A DNA stretch of 64,000 nucleotides from an uncultured Porphyromonadaceae bacterium (GTDB lineage: Bacteria; Bacteroidota; Bacteroidia; Bacteroidales; Muribaculaceae): positions 1 to 64,000 of the forward strand of contig CALKRW010000048.1 of NCBI GenBank assembly GCA_937989585.1, in the 5' to 3' direction. The position numbers were made by a program, and so were the translations under genes. How positions within the stretch are numbered: position 1 is the first letter of the stretch; each line of letters opens with the position of its first letter. The notes below the pieces were generated by a model. It was given only the letters and a program-made list of their open reading frames with translations. It was not told the DNA's origin and did not search any database. Below are positions 7,850 to 16,341 of this stretch, in pieces.

Positions 7850-10800
7850 TCAGCGTACAATTAGAAAGCATATTAATTCGAAATCATCAAGGCCACGGAC
7901 TTCGTTGCCGAATAGCGAGCCTGTATCGCCGTCGAGGAAGGAAAAGAGGTCAGTGGACTCCTTAACCTTGATTAGTGACGAGATGGTGTCGCCGAGCAGA
8001 CGGGAGTAGGTGCCCATACGCTGGCCGTCGCGCGTCTCGGCGTTGAACTTGCGGCACAGGTCGAGTATAGGCTCGGACTTGCCACGGCAAAGCCGACGCA
8101 TACGGTCGAGAAGGCCTTTCGGGTCGAGGTGGTTGACAATTACCTCGGAGTCCTTCGAGATATAGACCATATAGAAAGGGTGTAGGCGGTTCTTGCGGTC
8201 AATATTGACGCCATTGTTGCGGTTCTTGAGGACGAAAATCACACCCGGAGGCGCGTCGGGCGATGACGGGACAATGGCATGAAGTCCCATCGGGGTATGC
8301 TCGATGTCGTGGCCCTGACGCATATAGTCAAGAAGGTCGAGGCGGAACTCGTTCAGGCCTAAGTCCATGATTGAGACGCCGGTATTCATTTCCTCAATAT
8401 CTACGACTTCCTCCCGGAGGCGTTCCAACTGGTCGCGGCGGTATTTGAGGTCGCCCTGTTCCTCGGCAGAAAGAGGATTGTCATCACCGGTGGCAGTGAG
8501 AACCGATACTTTCATGCGAGCCTCGACGCGACCTTTGAGATTGATGTAATCGTCAAGGTCCATGTCGGGCCAGTAGTTGACGAGTTGGATGACAGCGTTG
8601 CGCGAGCCGATGCGGTCGATACGACCGAAGCGCTGAATTATGCGCACGGGGTTCCAGTGAATATCATAGTTTATGAGGAAATCGCAGTCCTGGAGGTTCT
8701 GACCCTCAGAGATACAATCGGTGGCGATAAGCACGTCTATTTCCTCGTTGAGATTGGGATATAGAGAGGATTTTTCCTTGGAGACGGGGGAGAAAAGGGT
8801 GAGGATTTTGTTGAAATCGTATGCTCCGCGGGAAACATCGCGAAGCGATGTCCCTACAGTGTCGCCACTTATCAGACCGATATGAGAGCCGAGAGACCTG
8901 ACGACCGGCGAGATGTTGTTGTAGAGATACTGCGCGGTATCGGAGAAGGCGGTGAAGACTATAATCTTTTTGTTGTTGCCATTGATGGGATTGGCGAACT
9001 TATCGCGAATGTCCGAGATGAGCATCTGAAGTTTGCTGTCATGTTCAGGAGTAATGTCGGCAAGCATGAACAGCAAGGTCCTGAGGTTATCATAGTCTTT
9101 GGCGAGATAGGAGCGCCACTGAACATACTCCATATCGGCGAGGTCGATTTTAGTCTTTCGGCTTCCGATAAAGACGGTGTCCTCCCTCTCGTCGAAGTCG
9201 AGACCGTATGAGAAATCGTAATCACAGACCATAGAGGCCTCTTGCTTAGAGGCGAGGGCGTCAATTGTGGTACCAATGTATTTCAGAATTCTCTCAAGGG
9301 TAAGGCGGAAGGAGTTGACAGAACTCTCGAGGCGTTTGAGCAGATTTATGCTCATAAGTTGCCGGATGCCGCGCTCGCGACCGCTGCGCGACAGATTGGC
9401 AAGAGAGCCGTCGCCCTTTGAATCGATATACTTATCAATACGGCTCGGCAAGATGAAATCGGAAGGCGTATAGATGGCAAGGTTCAGTTCGGTAACACTG
9501 ACGAAAATATCGTTGAAACTTACGGCGTCGGGGAGGTCGGTAAGTTTCGGAACACGTGAGAGCGGTTTCAGCCTCACCGGGAACTTGCCGATATCGGTGG
9601 TGTCGTAATACTGCTCAATATGCTTGCGGGAGCGGGCAATGGTAACGCTGTCGAGGACCTCGAAGAAGTCGAAACTCAGCATTTCGAGCAAGGTCTTCGT
9701 GGTGCGTTCCTCGGGCGGGAACTTTGACCAACGGTTGAAAGCGGTCTGTGCCTGACGGAAGATTTCATCGAGGGAAGAGTCAGTAGAGAGCAGAGAGTCG
9801 AGTTTCCGACTGTCGCCCTCGTAGGCGAGGGCCAACTGGTTGCGGAGGTCGGCGAAACGGTTGTTGACGGGGGTGGCAGAAAGCATTAGGACCTTGGTCT
9901 TCACTCCGGCGCGGATTACCCTGTTCATCAATTGGAGGTAGCGGTTTTCACGCGGATTCTCGTCGTTTTCGCCGGTGATAACTTTGCCTCCATTACGGAA
10001 GTTGTGGCTCTCGTCGATAACGACAAGGTCGTAATTTCCCCAGTTGATGTGTTCGAGGTCAAGGCCGTTACTTTGGCCCGAAGTGCGCGACAGATCGGTG
10101 TGATAGAGGATGTCATAGCGCAAACGGTCGGCGACGAGAGGGTTGTTGACATAGTTACTGCGGTAAGTGACCCAGTTGTCGTGAAGTTTCTTCGGGCATA
10201 GAACGAGGACAGACTTGTTGCGGTTCTCGTAATACTTGATTACCGAAAGAGCAGTGTAAGTCTTGCCGAGGCCCACGGAGTCGGCAAGGATGCAACCATT
10301 GTATTTCTCCAACTTGTTTATGATGGCGAGAGCGGCATCACGCTGGAAATTGTAGAGTCTGTTCCAGATGACGCTCGACCTGAAGCCGGTTGCCTCGTTG
10401 GGCAAAACATCTTCGGAAATATCTTCAAGAAACTCGCTGAAGATGTTGTAGAGCGTAACGAAATAGATAAACTCCGGGGAGTTCTCTTTGTAGGCGTTTG
10501 TGATGTTGTCGAGCACCTCGTTGGTAACGACCTGTAATTTCTCACTGTCGTTCCAGACCTGGTCGAAGAGGTTGAGATAGAATTTAGATAACGGTGCGTC
10601 GGTGCGCTGGACGAACTGATAGGCGTTGTTGCCACGCTCACAGCCGAGGTCGACTGTGGTGAAACCGGTGACGGGCATATAGTTGGTATCATCAACATTG
10701 ATGAAACCCATCATGTTCTCATTGGTACGGTTGGATTTGAAACAGGCTTTTTTCCGAATCCAGTCTGCACATTCTTTGGCAACGGCTTTCAAAGAAAGTT

Positions 10801-11086
10801 CATTGCGGAGTTTGATTTCAAACTCCGTGCCAAAGAGATCGCGCTCACGATTGAGGCGGGGAATGTAAAACTCGCGGCGCTGTCTGTCGGCCTTCTCGGT
10901 AATGAATGAGGGCGAGGTGAAAATGAAGCGCAACTCGGCAATATCGCCAAGTTGTTCGCGTAGTTCCTGAAAGGCATAAATTGAGAAACTTGCGGCGGCG
11001 ACGGACACACGACTACCGGATCTGATGGTTGTCATCAAATCGTCGCGCAAGGTGCGGTTGACATTATCTATGAGTTGAGGTTGCAC
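7850..11086 (-). CDS. SNF2-family helicase of the defence operon
   Basis: A 1078-residue SF2/SNF2-type ATPase. Visible motifs: Walker A DSVGLGKT (269-276), motif II DESH (358-361), SATPVNN (403-409), and the C-terminal lobe with TDCISEGQNLQ (about 789-799) and QRFGRIDRIGS (818-828). In related helicases of this layout the N-terminal 200 residues form a phospholipase-D-like domain; here the region is present but I see no HxK(x)4D motif, so a nuclease role is doubtful. The start is a GTG at 11086; no ATG lies upstream before the in-frame stop near 11141, and ATG 11035 is the next choice. The stop is one base from the DUF4391 start. A palindromic element encodes residues 744-751. Probably the first gene of the operon. 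Confidence 0.85.
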   Translation of the reverse strand: MQPQLIDNVNRTLRDDLMTTIRSGSRVSVAAASFSIYAFQELREQLGDIAELRFIFTSPSFITEKADRQRREFYIPRLNRERDLFGTEFEIKLRNELSLKAVAKECADWIRKKACFKSNRTNENMMGFINVDDTNYMPVTGFTTVDLGCERGNNAYQFVQRTDAPLSKFYLNLFDQVWNDSEKLQVVTNEVLDNITNAYKENSPEFIYFVTLYNIFSEFLEDISEDVLPNEATGFRSSVIWNRLYNFQRDAALAIINKLEKYNGCILADSVGLGKTYTALSVIKYYENRNKSVLVLCPKKLHDNWVTYRSNYVNNPLVADRLRYDILYHTDLSRTSGQSNGLDLEHINWGNYDLVVIDESHNFRNGGKVITGENDENPRENRYLQLMNRVIRAGVKTKVLMLSATPVNNRFADLRNQLALAYEGDSRKLDSLLSTDSSLDEIFRQAQTAFNRWSKFPPEERTTKTLLEMLSFDFFEVLDSVTIARSRKHIEQYYDTTDIGKFPVRLKPLSRVPKLTDLPDAVSFNDIFVSVTELNLAIYTPSDFILPSRIDKYIDSKGDGSLANLSRSGRERGIRQLMSINLLKRLESSVNSFRLTLERILKYIGTTIDALASKQEASMVCDYDFSYGLDFDEREDTVFIGSRKTKIDLADMEYVQWRSYLAKDYDNLRTLLFMLADITPEHDSKLQMLISDIRDKFANPINGNNKKIIVFTAFSDTAQYLYNNISPVVRSLGSHIGLISGDTVGTSLRDVSRGAYDFNKILTLFSPVSKEKSSLYPNLNEEIDVLIATDCISEGQNLQDCDFLINYDIHWNPVRIIQRFGRIDRIGSRNAVIQLVNYWPDMDLDDYINLKGRVEARMKVSVLTATGDDNPLSAEEQGDLKYRRDQLERLREEVVDIEEMNTGVSIMDLGLNEFRLDLLDYMRQGHDIEHTPMGLHAIVPSSPDAPPGVIFVLKNRNNGVNIDRKNRLHPFYMVYISKDSEVIVNHLDPKGLLDRMRRLCRGKSEPILDLCRKFNAETRDGQRMGTYSRLLGDTISSLIKVKESTDLFSFLDGDTGSLFGNEVRGLDDFELICFLIVR
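8835..8858 (-). repeat. Palindromic element, copy 3 (in frame in helicase gene)
   Basis: The reverse complement reads TGTAGGGACATCGC, TTC, GCGATGT, one loop base different from copy 2. It is read in the same frame as copy 2 and gives VGTSLRDV at residues 744-751 of the helicase. Confidence 0.75.
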
Positions 11087-11146
11087 AACGGGGTCGCTCG
11101 CTTCACAGCCATTGACTCCATGATGGCAGATTAGATCGGTCTATTA

Positions 11147-11184
11147 TAAAGAAAAGCGGGAGCCTTTTACCTGCTCATTCCGCT
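11147..11184 (-). terminator. Intrinsic terminator of the candidate RNA
   Basis: On the minus strand AGCGG pairs with CCGCT (11155-11159 with 11180-11184), with an inner GAGC/GCTC pairing, followed by TTTTCTTT. It ends the RNA about 60 nt before the helicase start. Confidence 0.6.
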
Positions 11185-11495
11185 CTTAGAGGCCGACCAA
11201 AGCCCGATGTAGTAGAACGAGCAATGGTAAACGACCCCGCGAAGTATGTATATGCATTAATTCCAACCCACTTCGATGAGAAATGAGCCGGAAGTACATA
11301 AACGTACCCAGGGGCGTCCACTATTGCTTTATACTCGACTACATCTTTGAAATTGGTCGTTTCTAAGAGCCAAGAAATAAAGCGTTAGGTAACGCCTTTC
11401 GTATGTAAAACGAACCCGCCCAATCATTGCCGCTTTTGTGGCAAGCCGATTACCCGGTGTTACTCCTCCTCCGAGGCACCACGCATCGCGGGGTT
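11147..11495 (-). ncRNA. Candidate structured RNA of ~345 nt upstream of helicase operon
   Basis: Not a family I recognise: it lacks the GAGGAAAGUCC core of RNase P RNA and any tmRNA tag or alanine acceptor. Support is from the sequence. A minus-strand promoter (11501-11531) ends about 6 nt before the 5' end, and an intrinsic terminator ends it. The 5' end UCGCGGGGU complement (11486-11494) pairs perfectly over 9 bp with 11234-11242, closing a domain of about 260 nt. Inside are hairpins at 11422-11451 (TTGCC/GGCAA with AATC/GATT), 11382-11395 (GCGTTA/TAACGC), 11294-11307 (GTAC/GTAC) and 11240-11275 (CGAAGT/ACTTCG); the last competes with the closing stem. It could be an independent RNA or a long attenuated leader of the helicase gene, which starts 60 nt further on. 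Confidence 0.55.
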
Positions 11496-11500
11496 CATTG

Positions 11501-11531
11501 CAAATTTAGTGATTATTTTTGAGATGGCAAT
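11501..11531 (-). promoter_or_regulatory. Promoter of the candidate RNA
   Basis: Minus-strand TAAATTTG (11508-11501) with ATTG (11531-11528) 19 nt upstream fits the Bacteroidetes TTTG-N19/20-TAnnTTTG promoter. No comparable promoter is seen between the RNA terminator and the helicase start, so the operon may depend on this one. Confidence 0.55.
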
Positions 11532-11538
11532 AAAGAAT

Positions 11539-11611
11539 AAGTGTTAAGGCAGAGTTATGAGTTACGAGGTCTGGAGGATAAAGGTGGGGATCCGGGCGGC
11601 AGGATGCCGCC
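11539..11611. repeat. Composite intergenic repeat, right flank of island
   Basis: AAGTGTTAAGGCAGAGT (11539-11555) is identical to 79-95. It is followed by a GGATAAAGG stretch, also present near 165-173, and then the hairpin GGCGGCAGGATGCCGCC (11595-11611), identical to the core of the hairpin at 306-328. The hairpin lies 14 nt beyond the stop codon of the DUF5686 gene and may terminate it. Confidence 0.6.
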
Positions 11612-11624
11612 ACTCCATGGTGGG

Positions 11625-14213
11625 TCAGAAGGTGAGGTGGAGGGCGAGGCGAAGGCCGGAGCGGGAGATGGTGTAGGCGGGGTGGCGGTGGGTGATGCGC
11701 CAGACGTAGTCGAGGCGGAGGCAGCGGAAGATGTTGTCGAGGCCGGCGGAGAGTTCGATGTAGGGGGTGCGGCCGACGTCGACAGTGGCGATGCCGTCGC
11801 TGCCGTTGCCCCAGGGATTGGCGGGGAAGGCGAGCATATCGGGATTGAGGCGAGGATTGTTCCTGTCGGAGAGTTTTCCCCAGAATGAACGTGCGGAGAA
11901 GACTTCGCGGAGTTTCAGTTTCTTGAGGAGGGGGATGTAGTTGAGTATGGCGCCGTTCGCCCAGTAGGTGAAATCGAGCGAGCAATAACTGTCAGCAACG
12001 AATTCCATAGGGTTGATGAGTGCGAAACTTTCGGGCTGTATGACGTATGACATGTTGGCGTTGGGTGTGAACAACTGGGTGTAGGGTGTGTGCCTCGACC
12101 AGACGTGACCGCCCTTGGCCATGAAGTCGATGTATCCCCAGGCTGAAAGCCAGAAGCGTTTCTGGAAACTCATCTCGGTGCGATTGACGGCCCAACGCTC
12201 GCCGAAAGCCTTCGGTCCGTAACGGTGGGAAAGTACGAAGACCGGAGCATCGAGATTGATGGGTATGCGGTATGATCTTGTCTGATAGAATTTCTCGCCG
12301 GGAGCATAACGGAGTTCAAGGTCGAGCCAGTTGCTGTCGAAATGTTCTAGGGGCGTGCCGTCGCCGAGACTGAACTTCAGCAGGCGCGAGTCGTAGATGG
12401 TGCTGTTGACGGCGCAAGCCTTGAGGGAGAAGTTGTTCTCGAGTTCGAGGGTATAGGCCAACTGGTTGCGCAGTTCATAACCCAGAAGCCGGTTGTCGCC
12501 GCGTTTCAGCGACAGCACGAAGTTGTCGGGATTGGTGAACATGTAATTCTCGCCGGGACGGAAGAGGTCGTAGGTGGATTTTATGGCCAATGAATGGATT
12601 GGGAATTCGCGGGGATGAAATTTTTTTTCGTTGAAGGAGTATTCGGCCTCGACAGAATATTTCCACTTGTGGTCGCGGCTCCCGTAAGCGGCATAGAATT
12701 TCGCGAACCAGTTACGGGAAAGGGAGGCCATTGTCATGCCTCCGGCGCGAAGGCGAAGGCCCTCGAGGTCGTTATAGGACATGAAGGTGTTGACGGGTCC
12801 GATGTCGAATTTCGAGGGATTGCCGGTGGCGACATAGCCCGAGAAGAGAATCTTGACGCCTTTCTCGAAATAACGGTAGGCTGGATATGAGCGCAGGCGT
12901 TCCATCATCAGTCGCACCTTGCTTTCGCCGGGCGACATGTCGATGAGGCGGGCCTCCTGCCAGTAGTCTTCGCCGCGGTTCTCGGCGTCGGCAGTCATCC
13001 TTTTCTTCGCCATCGAGCCAAAAATGTCGTTCTCGTTTTCAGGTGCCTCGAATGAATGGCCGGCATAGCCGACATTCCGGCGGGCATAGAGGCCCTGGAC
13101 TCCGGGGAGCACCTTGACCTCGAGCGTGAGGTCATCGCGTGTCTTGAGACGCGAGCCGTCGGGCGCACGGACGTATTCCTGATGGAGGGCGAGGTTCTCG
13201 ATGAAGTTGAGATTTATCTCCGGGGCTACACGCATGTTCACGGCAGAGATGAACATGGCAGAGTCAGACGGCTCGACTATCATCTGGCCTATGAAGCCGA
13301 ATGCGGCCTTGTTGTGCGGGTAGAAACTAAGGGTGTACTGTTTTTGACCATTTGCTGTGGTCGTGGAATCGGTCAGGAAGAATTTGTAGAAATCAGCGGC
13401 GAGAGGCGAAAGCGGACTTACGAAACGGTTCTGGAGAAGATTGATATCGCGGTCGTAGAGGTCAATCTCTCGGAGAACGTCATCCATGAACTGCTGCATC
13501 GACTGCTTGTCGGTAATCTCGTCGACACCAGCCGAGGTCTGTCCGGTAACAATCTCGCGGACTACATTGCCGTCCCGACGGTAGTACACATCGGATGTAG
13601 TCTCCTTTAGCGACATATTGAGTATGGGCTTTCCCGAAACGTCCGATGTGTCGACATGCTCCCACAGGAATGGGAAGCGTTTCAGCAACGCATTCGGGTC
13701 GTCAGGCGAGCCAATGTCGTTGAGGGCGACAGTCACGCGCTGGTATTTGTTGTAAGAATAATAGGGATTGCGATGAGGATCGTTCACGGCTGCGGTGTGG
13801 CGAATGCGCTCCATCATGTCGACGGCAGGGTTATTTTTCTTGGAGTAACGGCTTTTACGTATCACAACCTCGCCGAGCATTTCGGCCTGCGGAGCGAGAT
13901 AAACCGCATAGAGATTTACGCGATTCTTGCTTACTTTCAAAAAATATGGCTTATAGCCCTGCGAAGAAACGCGGAAGGTAATGGCTGTGTCGGGTATATT
14001 GATTTCAAATATGCCCTTGGAATCGGCCACAGTACCGAACTTTTTTCCGACAGCAGAGACAGCGGCATAGGGAATGGGCTCGTCGGACAACGAGTCGCGG
14101 ACGATTCCACGCACAAGATATGTATGGACGTCCTTACGCGCGGAGGCAGGCTCCGGTAAAATAAAAATTACCGCAAGGACAAAAAGCATCAGCAAACGTG
14201 CGCGTGTCATCAT
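11625..14213 (-). CDS. DUF5686 / carboxypeptidase-regulatory-like outer membrane protein
   Basis: An 862-residue exported protein. Residues 1-25 form a signal peptide (ends PASA). Residues 33-110 are a carboxypeptidase-D regulatory-like beta-sandwich (VRGIVRDSLSDEPIPYAAVS, then the VSSQGYKPY turn), the plug-like start seen on many Bacteroidetes surface proteins. The rest matches the DUF5686 layout: NPAVDMMERI, a long soluble part, then alternating aromatic/polar strands to a C-terminal phenylalanine (LALHLTF), which indicates an outer-membrane beta-barrel. Role unknown. Divergent from the CYTH gene with 62 nt between starts. GC-rich at its 3' end; nothing broken. Confidence 0.8.
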   Translation of the reverse strand: MMTRARLLMLFVLAVIFILPEPASARKDVHTYLVRGIVRDSLSDEPIPYAAVSAVGKKFGTVADSKGIFEINIPDTAITFRVSSQGYKPYFLKVSKNRVNLYAVYLAPQAEMLGEVVIRKSRYSKKNNPAVDMMERIRHTAAVNDPHRNPYYSYNKYQRVTVALNDIGSPDDPNALLKRFPFLWEHVDTSDVSGKPILNMSLKETTSDVYYRRDGNVVREIVTGQTSAGVDEITDKQSMQQFMDDVLREIDLYDRDINLLQNRFVSPLSPLAADFYKFFLTDSTTTANGQKQYTLSFYPHNKAAFGFIGQMIVEPSDSAMFISAVNMRVAPEINLNFIENLALHQEYVRAPDGSRLKTRDDLTLEVKVLPGVQGLYARRNVGYAGHSFEAPENENDIFGSMAKKRMTADAENRGEDYWQEARLIDMSPGESKVRLMMERLRSYPAYRYFEKGVKILFSGYVATGNPSKFDIGPVNTFMSYNDLEGLRLRAGGMTMASLSRNWFAKFYAAYGSRDHKWKYSVEAEYSFNEKKFHPREFPIHSLAIKSTYDLFRPGENYMFTNPDNFVLSLKRGDNRLLGYELRNQLAYTLELENNFSLKACAVNSTIYDSRLLKFSLGDGTPLEHFDSNWLDLELRYAPGEKFYQTRSYRIPINLDAPVFVLSHRYGPKAFGERWAVNRTEMSFQKRFWLSAWGYIDFMAKGGHVWSRHTPYTQLFTPNANMSYVIQPESFALINPMEFVADSYCSLDFTYWANGAILNYIPLLKKLKLREVFSARSFWGKLSDRNNPRLNPDMLAFPANPWGNGSDGIATVDVGRTPYIELSAGLDNIFRCLRLDYVWRITHRHPAYTISRSGLRLALHLTF

Positions 14214-14254
14214 AATTTACTAATTTTGTTCAACGAACCCGACTGTCTCAAATG

Positions 14255-14262
14255 CAAAGATA
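14255..14262 (-). promoter_or_regulatory. -7 element for the DUF5686 gene
   Basis: TATCTTTG on the minus strand, 41 nt before the start at 14213, matches TAnnTTTG. The -33 position falls inside the CYTH coding region and is only a partial match. Confidence 0.4.
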
Positions 14263-14275
14263 AATATTTTCAGCG

Positions 14276-14740
14276 ATGGCCTTAGAAATAGAACGCAAAT
14301 ATCTTGTTATCAATGAATCGTACCGGGAAATGGCAATCGAAAAGCGCCATATTGCCCAGGGATACCTCTCAACCGACCCGGACAAGACCGTAAGAGTGCG
14401 CATCGCCGGTACAAGAGCATTCCTCACTGTCAAAAGCCGAAATCAGGGCGATGTCCGGCATGAGTGGGAATATGAGATTCCCGTGAGCGATGCCGAGGAA
14501 ATGCTGGAACTGTGTACCGGAACAGTTCTTGCGAAGTGGCGTTACATCGTGCCTTTCGAAGGCTGGACATGGGAGGTGGACGAATATGAGAACAATCATG
14601 CGGGACTTGTTGTTGCCGAGGTCGAGATAGACAATCCGGACAGGAAGGTTCCCCTACCCTCATTTGCAGGCGAGGAAGTCACGGGCAGGCCTGAATACTA
14701 CAACTCAACGCTCGCACTTCGTGCCTACGGGAAGGCCTGA
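14276..14740 (+). CDS. CYTH-domain triphosphate tunnel metalloenzyme
   Basis: The 154-residue protein opens with the diagnostic ExExK motif (EIERK, residues 4-8) and continues with VRVRIAG, a TVKSRN strand and the VDEYENNHAGLVVAEVEI segment, whose acidic and basic residues line the tunnel in this fold. Proteins of this size act as inorganic triphosphatases or related phosphohydrolases with a divalent metal. The exact substrate cannot be read from the sequence. It converges on rlmD with a 19-nt gap and no clear terminator. Confidence 0.88.
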   Translation: MALEIERKYLVINESYREMAIEKRHIAQGYLSTDPDKTVRVRIAGTRAFLTVKSRNQGDVRHEWEYEIPVSDAEEMLELCTGTVLAKWRYIVPFEGWTWEVDEYENNHAGLVVAEVEIDNPDRKVPLPSFAGEEVTGRPEYYNSTLALRAYGKA

Positions 14741-14759
14741 AGCCATTTGTTTGGCGGAG

Positions 14760-16301
14760 TCAGGACTCTTCGGCAGCAATCTCGGTCTCCCTGTCAGCCT
14801 CGGCCTGAAGACGTGCCAGACGCTCGGCCTCAATGCGGGCCTGCTCGGCGGCTTTTTCTTCTGCCTTTCTTGCCTGTTCCTCGGGACTGCGCAGCATAAG
14901 ACGGACTACGTTCTCGACATGCTGAGTGTGGGGGAACATGTCTACCGGCTGCACCCGGTCGACACGGTATTTAATGTCAAGCATCGCTAGGTCGCGAGCC
15001 TGAGTCGCGGGATTGCAACTGACATAGACTATCCTTTCGGGGGAAGCATTGAGTATAACCTTAACAACATCCTCGTGCATTCCCGCGCGGGGAGGATCGA
15101 CAATCATTACGTCGGGACGGCCATGTACAGAAATGAATTCGTCAGTAAGTACGTCCTTCATGTCGCCTGCGAAGAATTCGGTATTCTCGATGCCGTTGAA
15201 TTCAGAGTTGACTTTGGCGTCGGCGATTGCCTCCTCGACATACTCGATGCCAATTACCTTTCGGGCCTTCGAAGAAACAAAGTTGGCTATAGTTCCTGTT
15301 CCGGTGTAGAGGTCGTAGACAAGTTCACTTCCGGTAAGCCCCGCAAAGTCACGCGCCACTTTATAAAGTTCGTAAGCGCCCTGCGAGTTGGTCTGATAGA
15401 ATGATTTGGGTCCTACACGGAATTTCAGGTCTTCCATCTTCTCGATGATATGGTCCTCACCGGAATGTACATGAATCTCCTGGTCGCCGATTGTATCGTT
15501 TACCTTGAGGTTTATTACATACAGAAGCGATGTTATCTCGGGAAATTTTTCGTGAAGGGCGTCTAGGAGCATCTTTATTTCGTCGGGGTTATCCTCGCCG
15601 AAAATCATAACTACCATGATTTGGCCGGTGGACGCGATGCGTACCATCATGGTGCGAAGCAGACCCTGTTGTGCCTTGAGGTCATAGAATGTTATGCCGT
15701 GTTCCTTGCCGAAATCCTTCACAAAGTTGCGCATACGGTTAGAGATGTCATCCTGCAGGCAACACTTGTTTATGTCAAGCACCTTGCTGAAAGCGCCAGG
15801 AAGATGGAAGCCCGCAGCATCTCTGTCTTCGAAGACCTCGTCGGAACGCAGTTGCTCGAATGTAAGCCACTTCTTGTTGGAGAAAGTGTATTCCATTTTG
15901 TTTCGGTATTCCCACTGCAGTGGTGAACCCTTGATTGGTGATATTTCAAGCAGTTCGACCTTGGCGATACGCTCGAGTGCGTCGATAACCTGCTGCTGCT
16001 TGCACTTCAACTGGAATTCATAAGGCAGATGCTGCCAGCGGCAACCACCGCAAATACCGAAGTGCTCACAACGCGGCTCGACACGGATTGGCGAGGGTTT
16101 GACAATGCGCTCAATGTGTGCCTGGGCATATGACTTGCGTTTCTTGTCAACCTTGACGTCAAGAATGTCGCCGGGTGCACCGAACGGAACGAATACAACC
16201 ATTCCGCTGTCTCCCGTGCGACCGATGGCATTGCCTTCGGCCGCAACGTCAGTTATTTCAAGATTCTCTATTATTGGTAATTCTTTTCGTTTACGTGACA
16301 T
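14760..16301 (-). CDS. rlmD: 23S rRNA (uracil-5-)-methyltransferase, RlmD type
   Basis: Makes 5-methyluridine in 23S rRNA using AdoMet. The 513-residue protein has a TRAM-like N-terminus, [4Fe-4S] ligands C78, C84, C87 and C180 (CEHFGICGGCRWQH), the AdoMet motif YDLYTGTGTIANFV, VDPPRAGMH and the catalytic VSCNP with C429. Residues from about 472 to the end are an unusual Glu/Ala/Arg-rich helix (EEQARKAEEKAAEQ...) beyond the normal end of the enzyme. It lies 40 nt downstream of the PCMD lipoprotein gene and may be cotranscribed with that cluster. Confidence 0.93.
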   Translation of the reverse strand: MSRKRKELPIIENLEITDVAAEGNAIGRTGDSGMVVFVPFGAPGDILDVKVDKKRKSYAQAHIERIVKPSPIRVEPRCEHFGICGGCRWQHLPYEFQLKCKQQQVIDALERIAKVELLEISPIKGSPLQWEYRNKMEYTFSNKKWLTFEQLRSDEVFEDRDAAGFHLPGAFSKVLDINKCCLQDDISNRMRNFVKDFGKEHGITFYDLKAQQGLLRTMMVRIASTGQIMVVMIFGEDNPDEIKMLLDALHEKFPEITSLLYVINLKVNDTIGDQEIHVHSGEDHIIEKMEDLKFRVGPKSFYQTNSQGAYELYKVARDFAGLTGSELVYDLYTGTGTIANFVSSKARKVIGIEYVEEAIADAKVNSEFNGIENTEFFAGDMKDVLTDEFISVHGRPDVMIVDPPRAGMHEDVVKVILNASPERIVYVSCNPATQARDLAMLDIKYRVDRVQPVDMFPHTQHVENVVRLMLRSPEEQARKAEEKAAEQARIEAERLARLQAEADRETEIAAEES

Positions 16302-16341
16302 ATTCTATTGTTTATATTCAAATTATGCCGACTCAACGTCG

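Noticed and set aside
11175..11384. ~70-codon minus-strand open frame within the candidate RNA
   Set aside because: It lacks an ATG (only a GTG late in the frame) and overlaps the predicted stems and terminator; more simply explained as part of a structured RNA.
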